Shown: positions 18,992 through 28,420 of the stretch, one piece after another
Layout of the letters: each line of letters begins with the position of its first letter
Numbering within the stretch: the stretch's first letter is position 1
Assembly: GCA_903852495.1 (NCBI GenBank)
Contig: CAINRC010000059.1
Span: forward strand, 38,063-102,062
Origin: an uncultured Geobacteraceae bacterium
GTDB lineage: Bacteria; Desulfobacterota; Desulfuromonadia; Geobacterales; Pseudopelobacteraceae
Direction: 5' to 3'
Length of the DNA stretch: 64,000 nucleotides
Notes under the pieces: model-generated
The model's input: only the letters and a program-made list of their open reading frames with translations
Database searches by the model: none
Told to the model about the DNA's origin: nothing
Translations under genes and position numbers: made by a program

Positions 18992-19061
18992 TCTTGCAAA
19001 AGTCCAAAAAGGTCCCCTCCCGTCAAGGGTGGGGAAGAATGTTTTTAAGACTTTTGTAAGA
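18992..19061. repeat. 70-bp palindromic element (dispersed repeat)
   Basis: Ends are TCTTGCAAAAGTC (18992-19004) and GACTTTTGTAAGA (19049-19061), inverted with one mismatch. Inside lies a second inverted pair, CCCCTCCC and AGGGTGGGGA. The left arm recurs exactly at 13238-13250, next to a C/G-rich palindrome and a GGGGACC motif. The form suggests a short non-autonomous repeat. It sits between aroK and the next gene and might also act as a terminator hairpin. Confidence 0.65.
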
Positions 19062-19107
19062 GACTCAGTTTAGAAATTTTTTGACGGTACTTCTTATCTC
19101 GGGTAGG

Positions 19108-20083
19108 ATGCACAGTATGCAAGTTGACACCCCCACACTCGTCGTCATCAGCGTCCTGGTTGATGCCGCGCTGGCCTTGGCACTGCTCCACGCCTGGCGT
19201 ACCCGCACTACCTACCCCGGTTTTGGCCAGTGGTTTGCCGGAACTATCTGCTGGTCGGTCGGCTCTGCCCTCGTGCTGCTCGGCCACAATATCACGCCGC
19301 TGTTTATTCCCAAAATACTCGGCAACACTCTTATTTTCCTGAATCCTCTGCTGCTTTACGAAGGATTTAACCGTTTTTACGGAATCCAGCGGCGCTGGTG
19401 GCGTGGGCCGCTCAACCTTTCACTGCTGTTGGTATCTGTTTCACTGTTATTCTATTTCCTGTATGTGGACGAAAGTCTTGCGGCCCGCACTATCATTAAT
19501 AATCTGCTGTGTGGCCTGTTGTACACCCGCCTTGCATTAGAACCGCTCTTTCATGCCACGGCGCGCCGCCATTCCATACAATGGCTGCTGTCACTGTCAC
19601 TTCTGCCCTTAATCTTATTATTGCTGCTGCGGGCGCTGGTATTCAGCACAGAACTGACCCCCCCCACACTCCACCTCATATTAGCGAAAGATGATCTGCT
19701 ACGGTCGCTTGTCCTGTACGGCATATTTATTGAGCTGGTTCTGACGTACAGTTACCTTTCCCTCACCAGCGACCGGTTGGAGATGGGACTGCGGGAAGCA
19801 CGGCGTGCGGTTGAAGAGGCCAACAAGGCAAAAAATGTTTTTCTCGGGATGGTCAGCCACGAAATGCGCACTCCGCTGGCGATTATTACCGGTGTCTGCG
19901 AAATCCTGTCAAAGAGGCTCGGGGCAAAGGACCGAGACGAAGTGCTGCCGCTGCTGGTTCAGTCCACCAGTGTACTCCGCCGCCATATCAATGACCTCCT
20001 CGACCTGACCAAAATGGAAGCCGGCGCGGTTCGCCTCGAAACGTCGTACTTCAATCTGCGCGACCTGCGTGATGAGATCCTAG
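19108..20083 (+). pseudogene. Membrane sensor kinase, 5' part (split by an IS)
   Basis: This is the first half of a hybrid kinase. It starts at ATG 19108 with GGGTAGG upstream and encodes about seven hydrophobic helices (residues about 10-220, e.g. TLVVISVLVDAALALALLHA), then the H-box VFLGMVSHEMRTPLAIITGV and HINDLLDLTKMEAGAVRLE. The coding frame enters the IS at 20084 and stops 32 bases later. If the IS and one CTAG copy are removed, the frame continues into the piece at 21779 as RDEIL-AIFIPRLEAKGL, the normal link between HisKA and the ATPase domain. The insertion is therefore secondary to an intact frame. Confidence 0.9.
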
Positions 20084-21774
20084 GAGTCTGTCGGGCTTAC
20101 AGCTTACCGACATGACTGATCCCGCTTTAAATAGCATAACAACCTGATATTATTAACATAAGTGTTATTTTCTTCTTGCTTTTGCATTGGCTTTCGTGTA
20201 GATTACACCTGTAATATCAGCTGGTTAGATATCGGAGGCGTGCATGGAGCCCAAGTTTTTAGAGGTGGATCGAGAGACGCTGTATCTCCTGCCACCTTCA
20301 GTGCAGGATTGGTTGCCCGAAAGGCATCTGGCCCGGTTTGTTGTCGAGATTGTAGAACAACTCGACCTGCGTTCTTTGAAAGCATCATATGCCGGTCGTG
20401 GTTCACAGCCTTACAATCCTGCTATGTTGCTGGCGCTTCTCTTCTACGGTTACTCAACGGGTGTATTTTCCAGCCGAAAACTGGAGCGCAGCACATATGA
20501 CTCGGTAGCGTTTCGGTTCATTGCAGCAAACCGTCACCCTGATCACGATACCATTGCCACATTCAGGAAGCGGTTTTTGAAAGAGCTTTCCGGTCTATTC
20601 GTCCAGATTTTGATGATTGCCCGTCAGATGAACATGCTGAAACTGGGTAGTGTCAGTCTGGACGGCAGCAAGGTCAAGGCGAATGCCTCCAAGCACAAAG
20701 CTTTGAGTTATGAGCATGCCTGCAAACTGGAAGCACAACTCAAAGCTGAAGTTGCAGAGCTTCTCAAGAAAGCCGAATCAGCCGATAAAGCTGACATTCC
20801 TGATGGCATGAACGTTCCCGAAGAGCTTCAGCGTCGAGAGCAGCGTCTTTCCGGCATCGCCGCAGCCAAGGTGGAGATCGAACGTCGTGCTGCCGAGCGT
20901 CATACTCGTGAGCAGGCAGCGTACGAAGAGAAGGTCGTTGCACGGGCAAAGAAAGCAGAAGCAACCGGCAAGAAACCAAAAGGCAAGCAGCCCAAACCAC
21001 CGACAGCGGGTCCAAGTGCCAAAGACCAGGTCAACCTGACCGATGAAGATTCCCGTATCATGCCGATCTCTGGCGGCGGCTTTGAGCAAACCTTCAATGC
21101 CCAAGCTGCCGTTGACACAGAATAAAAGCTGATTGTAACTGCCCATATAACCCAGCAGTCCAACGACAAGCAGGAACTGGTACCAACCCTGAAAAACCTG
21201 GTGGCTTTACCAAAGCAACTCGGCACAGTCACCAAACTACTTGCCGACAGCGGCTACTTCAGTGAAACCAACGTCAATGCCTGCGTAGGTGAAGAGATAA
21301 CACCATATATCGCTGTTGATCGACAAAGCCACAACCGGTCGCTATGGGATCGTTTCAAGGAACCGCAACCACTGTCCGATGATGCTGATCCAGTAACCAC
21401 AATGAAGCATCGATTAAAAACCAAGGCAGGCAAGACAATATATGCACTTCGCAAAGTAACCTCAGAACCGGTCTTTGGCATAATCAAAGCGGTCATGGGA
21501 TTCCGAGGTTTCATGTTGCGTGGCAAAGAATCGGTATCAGGAGAATGGAACCTTGCCTGCATGGCGTACAACATCAAAAGGATGCATAGCTTGAAAATGG
21601 CGTGAGAAAGAACAAAAACAACACGAACTCGAAAAAAAGTGGTCACAAATGCGTAAGCTGAACTGAATAGATCTGATTTAAGTCGCGGAACGGAATCTTT
21701 GGCTGAAAAAGATCTACCAGTGATATCAATTTGCAGGTAATCAAATCGGTCAAAAATTCAAGACCGACAGACTC
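20084..21774 (+). mobile_element. IS1182-like insertion sequence with CTAG target duplication
   Basis: A 1691-bp element bounded by the inverted ends GAGTCTGTCGG (20084-20094) and CCGACAGACTC (21764-21774), a perfect 11-bp match. The host sequence CTAG is present on both sides (20080-20083 and 21775-21778), so a 4-bp target was duplicated. It contains one transposase gene in two pieces. Intact ends and duplication point to a fairly recent insertion. The family call rests on the transposase form and the palindromic 4-bp target. Confidence 0.92.
20244..21605 (+). pseudogene. IS1182-family transposase with an in-frame stop
   Basis: A DDE transposase reading of 453 codons interrupted by TAA at 21123-21125; both pieces are in the same frame. 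The N-terminal part begins MEPKFLEVDRETLYLLPPSV and has the IS1182 features RHLARFVVEIVEQLDL, YNPAMLLALLFYGY and GSVSLDGSKVKANAS; a lysine-rich insert follows. The stop falls in FNAQAAVDTE-stop-KLIVTAH, next to the catalytic core, and the rest (LLADSGYFSE, EPVFGIIKAVMGFRGFML) is well preserved. A ribosome site (TCGGAGG) precedes the start. A single base change would restore it, so this copy is probably inactive but recently so, unless the stop is a sequencing error. Confidence 0.88.
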
Positions 21775-23541
21775 CTAGCGATATTTATTCCCCGGTTGGA
21801 AGCTAAAGGGCTGAGTTATCTTCGTGAGGAAAGCGATGACCTGCCTGAAGTGATAAGGGGGGACCGGCAGCGGGTTTTTCAGATAGTTTCCAACCTGTTT
21901 GAAAACGCCCTCAAGTCCACAACAGCGGGAACCATTTCCACACGCACAGTGGTTCTCGCGGACCAGATTATCTTTTCAATCACCGACACCGGATGTGGTA
22001 TCAGCCCCGAACAGCTTGAAGCGGTCTTTGATCCGTTCACGTCATTTTCGCCTTCGGGAGGCACGGGGCTCGGGCTCCCGATTTCCCGGCGGCTGGCCGA
22101 AGCGATGGGCGGTTCATTATCTGTGGAGAGTACACCGGAAAAAGGGAGCTGCTTTACTATTTGCCTGCCATATGTGGAACCGGCAGAAAAGTTTGTCCTG
22201 ACTGCTCCAAACCCTGTGAACACGCTTCATCTCACGGAACCGCTGGAGGTGCTGGTTGTTGACGACCTTCCGGAAAATCTGCGCCTGATCAGGCTCCTTC
22301 TGGCAGATACCCCGTATGTCCTCACCATCGTTGAAAGTGGTCTGCACGCTCTGGAACTTATTCGCACGCGACGGTTTGACGTGCTGCTGACCGATATTTG
22401 TATGTCAGAAATGGACGGGATCACCCTGGTGCGAACCATACGGGCGGACGAGAGGAAGAGTAACGCGCGACCCATGCGGATCATTGGGCTTTCCGCCAAT
22501 GCCAGTCATGAAGACAGGGAGGCTGCCCTGAAAGCCGGCTGCGGCGGAGGTGGAGGCGGTCCGTCTGCCGATACTGCAAAACCGGATTTTGTCAGTGCTG
22601 TCATTAGTGGCAACACGCTGGTACTTACATTCGGAGAACCGCTGGATGCCGTAAATATCCCGGCTGCCGGAGCATTTACCGTCAAAGTTAACGGCACTAC
22701 AGTCAGTCTGGCCGCTACCGGTGCCGTAGTAGTCAATTCTACTGCCAAAACCGTCACGCTGACCTTGGCCGCCGCCGTGTACACAACAGACACGGTAACG
22801 GTGTACTACACTGATCCTACTGCTGTAGACGATATCAACGCCCTTCAGGATCTTGCCGGTAATGATGTGGCTTCACTGGCCGGGCAGGCGGTGACCAACG
22901 CAGCTCCGCCGTCCATGAAGGGATATTGGGGAGGCACATCAGGAACAGTTACCACGTCGGCTATTGTGCTTGCCAATGGTGATGCCTGGTTCGTGTTCAG
23001 TGAATCCGCAGCCATTTCCCGTTTTGCCCGTCTGCAGATGGTCGCAAACGGCACAAGTTTCAGCAGTACCGGCAGTCAGTATCTGCTGCAGACCGGCACG
23101 AAAGAAACAGCCACGGCTACGGGTGCTTTTTCTGAAAAAACGGTGCTTTCAGGGGCCGTGGCGGCTGCAAGCGGCAATACTACGATCGCTCTCACCTACA
23201 ACTCACTCTACGGTACTCCGGCCATTCAGGCGGATGCAGTTGGCGCCTGGACCGGTTCATTCGGAGGTAACAGCAGCAGCCGCACCATGACCGTTACCTC
23301 CACCGGGGCACTGACCGGCACCAGTACCCCCGGATGCAGCTACAGCGGCACTATGCTGGTCCGGTCGGCTGATCCGTCTGTCTTCGACGTCAACGTTACG
23401 GAATCCTGTGTGGATAGCTCTACCAAGGTGCTTTCCGGAATCGCGACGGTTAATGCCGCAAAAACTGACCTGTTCATTGCCCTTACTACAGCTGATAAAG
23501 CAAGCGGTGCTCTGTTTGTCGGGCAGAAACCATTGATTTAA
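21775..23541 (+). pseudogene. Sensor kinase 3' part fused to a SwmB-like surface domain
   Basis: After the IS, the frame resumes with the ATPase domain (NLFENALKSTTAGT, DTGCGIS, GGTGLGLPISRRLAEAMGG). A receiver follows (VLVVDDLPENLR, LLTDICMSEMDG, IIGLSANAS). It breaks off at AALKAGC, before the conserved Lys, and runs directly into CGGGGGGPSADTAKPDF. That is the typical start of a mature lipoprotein carrying an SWM-type repeat (VISGNTLVLTFGEPLD, YYTDPTAVDDINALQDLAGN) and a beta-rich C-terminal domain to the stop at 23541. A receiver acts in the cytoplasm, while such surface domains need export, and no signal peptide remains. The fusion most likely arose by deletion between two GGCTGCGG-like sites and both halves are probably dead. 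Confidence 0.82.
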
Positions 23542-23692
23542 ACGGGGAGGGTTTTTAAGGGGTACCAGTAATTATTTCTAAAATTAACGGGATGTCCGAC
23601 ACATGGCACGGCACCATGTTGAAGGTCAGGTAATTGTGACTCCATCGCAGTAACCTGTCCTTCTCAGTCAAAAAAATAGTGTGAGAACGCAG

Positions 23693-23721
23693 AAGGGCCA
23701 CCTCGTAAGGTGGCCCTTTTT
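23693..23721 (+). terminator. Rho-independent terminator
   Basis: The stem AAGGGCCACCT/AGGTGGCCCTT of 11 bp closes a 4-base loop, with a run of T at its 3' side. It lies 151 bases after the chimeric gene's stop and 33 bases before the stop of the convergent small-protein gene at 23754. The T-run serves the plus strand best, but the hairpin could work in both directions. Confidence 0.75.
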
Positions 23722-23753
23722 ACTTACTTCAGAGCTCTTTGTATCTGCTTTGG

Positions 23754-23987
23754 CTAGTTCCTGGATGTTGCAGGTGCCATTTCTTCTCTTACTACAGACA
23801 CTGCACCTTTTACCATACCTGTAAGCAGCAATACTGCCGGGATTACCTGGGCTACTACTATCAGGGCGCAAAAGCCAAGAAATACCCAAACAAAGATTCC
23901 GCTGTTATCTGCACTTAAATTTGATGTTGCTGCGAATGCTGATGCTGGGGCTAAAGTTCCTACGATAGTGGTGATAAGTGCTCTCAT
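23754..23987 (-). CDS. Small exported/membrane protein of unknown function
   Basis: A 77-residue protein. The N-terminus MRALITTIVGTLAPASAFAA looks like a signal peptide with an AxA cleavage site. A single helix follows (IFVWVFLGFCALIVVAQVIP, then VLLLTGMV), then a short charged tail. ATG at 23987 has a perfect AGGAGG five bases upstream. I do not recognise a named family. The good ribosome site and clean signal and membrane layout argue that it is real. It is convergent with the gene fragment to its left and is separated from selA by a 490-bp gap. Confidence 0.75.
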   Translation of the reverse strand: MRALITTIVGTLAPASAFAATSNLSADNSGIFVWVFLGFCALIVVAQVIPAVLLLTGMVKGAVSVVREEMAPATSRN

Positions 23988-24478
23988 GACATCCTCCTAT
24001 TTTAATTGGTTGTTGAATTTGATTGCCGTTGTATTTGTACTTTGCACAGCCGGTGCCAAGTAATGGAAACAAAATGCAAAAACTCGTAACTATCTGTATT
24101 GTAACGTTATATAAATTTACCCTGCGTTCTGCATACAGCTGAATTCAAAAAAACAATGGTGTCTGCTGTATGAGAACAAAATACTATTTATCTGGTTGTT
24201 TAAAATAATAGTTCTTATTACAGTATGTTACGAGTTAGTATATGAAACGGAGAGGTGTATAAATCTTTTATTCCCGATGCGTGGGCCGCAAAAAAACATC
24301 TTGAAGGTTTGAGAGTTCTGGCGGCAAATGACACGCAAAGTCATCCCTGTGCTGCGGAATGTTTTAATACCTTTGGGCTGCCTACCATCGTTCTTGCATA
24401 GATTTGCATAACAATCAGAACTTTCGTAGGTTGTAATAGTATGATAAAAGTTGTTCGCTTTTTGCCAAGGAGGATCTG
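23988..24478. other. A/T-rich intergenic region with a GEMM-like stretch
   Basis: No gene is supported here. AACTCGTAAC (24081-24090) and GTTACGAGTT (24227-24236) form a perfect 10-bp inverted pair 136 bp apart. At 24321-24386, GGCGGCAAA, ACACGCAAAGTC and GGGCTGCCTACC resemble parts of the GEMM (cyclic dinucleotide) riboswitch, but the usual first hairpin is not evident. The region must hold the promoter of the small exported protein (minus) and of selA (plus). Confidence 0.35.
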
Positions 24479-25867
24479 ATGGATCTGCTGCGTCGCATTC
24501 CCAAAATCGATAAATTACTGAACGAGGCGACCTGTCAGAGGCTGCTGACGGTTCATCCTCGTCAAGTGGTTCTGGCTGCGGTTCGTCAAGTGTTGGAGGC
24601 GTTGCGGAGTGCTGCCCGTTTAGGGACGCTTCAGGCCGGTGAACTGGAGTCGGCGGCTGTCAGTGCCAGCATCGAACGCTGTCTGGCCGATAGTGAAGCG
24701 TTCAGCTTGCGCCGGGTTGTCAACGGTACCGGCGTGGTGCTGCATACCAACCTCGGGCGTTCTTCTCTGGCTCCTCGGTTACGCGAGCAGCTCCTGGACA
24801 TAGCTTTTAATTATTCAACTTTGGAGTATGACGTGTCAACGGGTGAGCGGGGCAGCCGCTATTCCCATGTTGAACAGCTTATTTGCCAGCTTACGGGTGC
24901 CGAAGCGGCGTTGGTGGTTAACAACAACGCGGCGGCAGTGTTATTAGTACTTACGGCCATGGCAACCGGTCGCGAGGTGGTTGTTTCCCGTGGCGAACTG
25001 GTAGAAATTGGCGGTTCCTTCCGGGTTCCCGACGTCATGCGGCAGGGGGGAGCAATCCTGCGGGAAGTGGGAACCACCAACCGCACTCACCTTCATGATT
25101 ACCGAAACGCAATTACCGGCCAGACCGCCATGCTGCTCAAGGTGCATTGCAGCAATTTTGCGGTTGTCGGTTTTACGGCTGAGGTACCGGTGGCTGAACT
25201 GGCTGCGCTGGGGAGAGAGTGTGGAGTGCCGGTCGTTGCGGACATCGGCAGTGGTAACCTGATGGAGTGGCAGGGGGTGCCGGGGATGAATGAACCCCGG
25301 GTACAAGACTATCTGGCCGCCGGTATTGATTTGGTTACCTTCAGCGGCGACAAACTGTTGGGAGGGCCCCAGGCGGGAATTATTGCCGGGAGGGCATCGC
25401 TGGTGAACCCGTTGAAGAAGCACCAGTTACTCCGGGCGCTGCGGGTGGATAAGCTGACTCTGGCTGCCCTGGAGGGGACGCTCAGGCTCTACCGGGATGA
25501 GCGGCAGGCGTGGGCTGAAATACCTGTTTTGCGTTTGCTGCGGCTGACGGCGGCTGAGTTGAAAATAAAGGGTCAGCAGGTTGTCCGCCGTGTGCGGAGA
25601 GAGCTGCCGGGTACTGTTGACATTACGCTCGTTCCTGGTGTTTCCCAGGTGGGGGGAGGGGCTCTGCCACTGGCGGAACTTCCTACGTGGCTGCTTGCCA
25701 TCCGTTCCACAGAATATTCTGCCAGGGAATTTGAAGAGGGTTTGCGCCGGCAGCCGGTGCCGGTGATCGGGCGAATCGCCCGGGGGGATTTTCTTCTCGA
25801 CCTGCGGACAGTTGCCGACCAAGACTGGCTGGTAGTTATTGACGGTCTGCGTGCAGTTACGGCCTGA
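24479..25867 (+). CDS. selA: L-seryl-tRNA(Sec) selenium transferase
   Basis: A 462-residue PLP enzyme that converts seryl-tRNA(Sec) to selenocysteyl-tRNA(Sec) with selenophosphate. Recognisable are the N-terminal tRNA-binding region (MDLLRRIPKIDKLLNE), VVNGTGVVLHTNLGRSSLA, YSHVEQLICQLTGAEAALVV, and the PLP lysine in DLVTFSGDKLLGGPQAG. The length is normal. An AAGGAGG lies just ahead of the ATG. It faces selB, with the repeat at 25871-25985 between them. With selB, the tRNA and fdnG it forms a compact selenocysteine locus; selD is not in the window. Confidence 0.97.
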   Translation: MDLLRRIPKIDKLLNEATCQRLLTVHPRQVVLAAVRQVLEALRSAARLGTLQAGELESAAVSASIERCLADSEAFSLRRVVNGTGVVLHTNLGRSSLAPRLREQLLDIAFNYSTLEYDVSTGERGSRYSHVEQLICQLTGAEAALVVNNNAAAVLLVLTAMATGREVVVSRGELVEIGGSFRVPDVMRQGGAILREVGTTNRTHLHDYRNAITGQTAMLLKVHCSNFAVVGFTAEVPVAELAALGRECGVPVVADIGSGNLMEWQGVPGMNEPRVQDYLAAGIDLVTFSGDKLLGGPQAGIIAGRASLVNPLKKHQLLRALRVDKLTLAALEGTLRLYRDERQAWAEIPVLRLLRLTAAELKIKGQQVVRRVRRELPGTVDITLVPGVSQVGGGALPLAELPTWLLAIRSTEYSAREFEEGLRRQPVPVIGRIARGDFLLDLRTVADQDWLVVIDGLRAVTA

Positions 25868-25870
25868 TCT

Positions 25871-25985
25871 TAAGTCGCAATCATACGATTACTTTGTTGG
25901 CGTCGTCGGCAGCTCCCCAACGTACTGAAGTACGTCTCGGGCGCTACTCTCCTCGCCGCCTCGTACTCATTTTGATTGCACCTTG
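25871..25985. repeat. Intergenic palindromic repeat, copy 1
   Basis: Located between the converging selA and selB genes. Outer ends GCAATCA (25877-25883) and TGATTGC (25973-25979) are inverted. The core contains CCAACGTACTGAAGTACGTC and ends CTCTCCTCGCCGCC. A related sequence with CTCAACGAACTATCTGTACG and ATCTCCTCGCCGCC lies at 43862-43987, also flanked by inverted ends. Two diverged copies in intergenic gaps suggest a dispersed non-coding repeat. Confidence 0.7.
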
Positions 25986-26014
25986 GTATGAAGCGGTGAT
26001 TCAGGGGGTTTTTG

Positions 26015-27925
26015 TTATTTTCTGCGCAAGACCCGTATATCACCCAAGCGTATGGTCACCTTCTGTGAATCAAAATACTCAAGTACCGGAAACATAAACT
26101 TTCGTGACAGGCCGGTCATCTCGCGGAATTCAGCAAGAGATATTTCCCCTTTTTCCCTCAAATAAGCGGTTAGTAGTTCCGCCATCCTGGCCAGTGGTTC
26201 CGGCCGGTAATAAATATCGCTCTTCAGTTTTACGACCAACCCTTCGACCGCAAGCAGTGCAAGGTGCTCCAGCACCAGCTTTTCTGTGATTTTTAGCGAA
26301 GTACAGAGATCGCTCAAAAATGGTGGTTCCATCCCCCCTTTTTCGAGCTCAAGGAGAATCTGTTGATGAATGTCTGCCTGGGCGGTTTCCGTGCCAGCTT
26401 TTCGGCCAACCAGCCGGACATGCTCCCGCTCGACAATAACCCTCCCTTCTTTTTCAAGGGCTATCAGGCAGGGGGTAAAAAACCGCCCGTCACTTCGCGC
26501 TGGAATTCTTGTTTTTAACTCCTCTTTGCTGATCCCCTCTTTAAGGCTGTTTTTGGCGAAATAGCTGTGCATAACGTCAACAAGCAGGTCGCATAGCAGA
26601 GAGAATGATTCCCGGCTGATATATTTTTTTGGCTCCCGTACAACCTGAACTATGTCACCTGTCGTTAGCAGGCCTGCCAGAACAGCTTCCAGCCGTCTGG
26701 ATATAATTCCGCTCCTGGCTGAAATCTCGGTGTGGGTGATCCCAGAAAGGAGGCTCCCGGAGACTATCCGTGCGATGGTGCCACTCTCGATGCCTGCTGA
26801 CATATTTTCAAGTAAATCCAGCGCTTCAATGGACCGCCTTCTGCGGCCAGGTGGTGAAGGGTCAAGTATCCTGCCGCCGGCGACGGTTGCGGATGGAGAT
26901 GAAGTGCGAAGAACGAAAGGGTCGCCGTTCAGAAGCAGAACAGGGCGCGCAAGCCGCAGTTGGGCAAAGGCGCTTTCACCCGGCGCAAGAGTATCTCTGT
27001 CAAACAATATCACTGTGGCGGGGACTTCATAGGTGCACGAATGGAGCCGCAGCCCCGAGCGGTGCTTCAGGCTGCCCTGGGCCGATGCAAGATGATGCAG
27101 GTACACATCCACTATCCGGGTTGTGCGGTAAAAACCTTTGGGGACAACAACATCTCCGCGCTGTACCTGATGGTGATCTACCCCCTGAAGGTTAAGGGCC
27201 AACCGTGAACCGGCCTCTCCCGTTTCAACCTTTGCGCCATGGGCCTGAATGCTGCGGATTCTACAGGGCAGGGCCGACGGCAGGATCTCCGCCTCATCTC
27301 CCAGTTTAAGTGTGCCTGACAGGAGTGTGCCGGTTACCACCGTGCCGAAGCCGGCAACGGTAAATACCCTGTCAACCGGCAGGCGATATGATCCCTCGCA
27401 CCGTTTTTGCTCCAGATCAGTGGCGATCAAGCCGAGTTCAGCCCTGAGTGTGTCAATACCGTGCCCGGTTTTCGAGGAGACCGGTATGATCGGAGCCCCT
27501 TCGAGAAAGCTGCCGGCAAGGAATTCCCGTATCTCCTCCACGACAAGATCCAACCAGTCCGGATCCACCAGATCACTTTTGGTTATGACCACGACCCCTC
27601 TTCGTACGCAGAGGAGGTGGCATATATCAAGATGCTCACGGGTCTGCGGCATTACCCCTTCATCTGCAGCAATTACCAGCATAACCAGATCCATTCCGCC
27701 GACTCCGGCAACCATGGTCCGTACGAATTTTTCGTGGCCAGGTACATCGACGATGCCGAAATGAATCCCACCAGGCAGGTCAAGGCCGGCAAAGCCGAGT
27801 TCAATGGTGATGCCGCGTAATTTTTCTTCAGGAAGGCGATCGGTATCGACACCGGTCAATGATTTTACCAGGGAGGTCTTGCCGTGATCTATATGGCCTG
27901 CTGTGCCGAGGATGAGGTTCTTCAT
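26015..27925 (-). CDS. selB: Selenocysteine-specific elongation factor SelB
   Basis: A 636-residue GTPase that brings selenocysteyl-tRNA to the ribosome at UGA codons followed by a SECIS hairpin. The GTPase motifs are [37 protein letters not shown] and TKSD. EF-Tu-like beta domains follow, then a C-terminal region of winged helices (about residues 380-636) that binds the SECIS; the last one includes [20 protein letters not shown], the typical C-terminal form. The ATG at 27925 is 49 bases after the tRNA-Sec gene on the same strand, so both may share a transcript. The ribosome site is weak. Confidence 0.97.
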   Translation of the reverse strand: MKNLILGTAGHIDHGKTSLVKSLTGVDTDRLPEEKLRGITIELGFAGLDLPGGIHFGIVDVPGHEKFVRTMVAGVGGMDLVMLVIAADEGVMPQTREHLDICHLLCVRRGVVVITKSDLVDPDWLDLVVEEIREFLAGSFLEGAPIIPVSSKTGHGIDTLRAELGLIATDLEQKRCEGSYRLPVDRVFTVAGFGTVVTGTLLSGTLKLGDEAEILPSALPCRIRSIQAHGAKVETGEAGSRLALNLQGVDHHQVQRGDVVVPKGFYRTTRIVDVYLHHLASAQGSLKHRSGLRLHSCTYEVPATVILFDRDTLAPGESAFAQLRLARPVLLLNGDPFVLRTSSPSATVAGGRILDPSPPGRRRRSIEALDLLENMSAGIESGTIARIVSGSLLSGITHTEISARSGIISRRLEAVLAGLLTTGDIVQVVREPKKYISRESFSLLCDLLVDVMHSYFAKNSLKEGISKEELKTRIPARSDGRFFTPCLIALEKEGRVIVEREHVRLVGRKAGTETAQADIHQQILLELEKGGMEPPFLSDLCTSLKITEKLVLEHLALLAVEGLVVKLKSDIYYRPEPLARMAELLTAYLREKGEISLAEFREMTGLSRKFMFPVLEYFDSQKVTIRLGDIRVLRRK

Positions 27926-27973
27926 ATAAGGTGCCTGAAATTACAGCCGTAGCTGCAAAGCAGTGGAGTTGAC

Positions 27974-28071
27974 TGGCGGAAGCACATGGGAATCGAACCC
28001 ACCGGGGAGATTTCTCATCCCCCCCACCGGTTTTGAAGACCGGGCGGACCACCAGCGTCCGACGTGCTTCC
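27974..28071 (-). tRNA. selC: tRNA-Sec (anticodon UCA)
   Basis: Read on the minus strand, the 98-nt gene begins GGAAGCAC and ends GTGCTTCC-G-CCA, giving a perfect 8-bp acceptor stem with CCA encoded. The anticodon loop CTTCAAA gives UCA (28034-28036), which reads UGA. The long variable arm and the long acceptor stem with GGTTCGATTCC T-arm are features of selenocysteine tRNA, not of a suppressor. It lies just upstream of selB. Confidence 0.97.
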
Positions 28072-28277
28072 AATAAAATGAAAAGTCCAGTTTTTATAGC
28101 TGTATTACCATCACAATACAAGAGGTAAACAATAATACCAAAACCATGTTTACTTATTTTTAGGTAATGCATTCCAGAGAAATAGATGTACCGCATCAAA
28201 TATGCAATTTTTATATGATACTAGTTAGTATTGATCTTGTTTTATTGTAAACGATGTTATATAAATCGCACAAGTAT

Positions 28278-28377
28278 CCATCTCCGAGCATCACCAGCCT
28301 AAGGAAACGGTTTCTATGGCATGATGCCTGTGGGTGCCGTTGGAAACGACGTCGCCCTCCTGTTGAAAAGGGGATGG
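28278..28377 (+). ncRNA. Probable molybdenum (or tungsten) cofactor riboswitch
   Basis: A three-stem structure can be drawn. P1 is CCATCTCC (28278-28285) with GGGGATGG (28370-28377). Another helix is GCATCA...TGATGC enclosing AGCC...TGGC and GAAAC-GGTTTC. A third is GGGTG...CGCCC enclosing CGTTGGAAACG. The arrangement and the GGAAAC loops fit the MOCO RNA motif as I recall it, and the gene behind is a molybdo/tungsto-enzyme. CCTCCT at 28356-28361 can pair with the ribosome site AGGAGG (28408-28413), which suggests control of translation start. The structure is seen; the ligand is inferred. Confidence 0.75.
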
Positions 28378-28420
28378 TTGTCATCGGTAACGATTGCAAT
28401 CATTTAAAGGAGGTACGGTT

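Noticed and set aside
24320..24390. Firm call of a GEMM riboswitch
   Set aside because: Conserved words are present but the first helix and the tetraloop-receptor layout could not be drawn, so it is kept only as a low-confidence observation.
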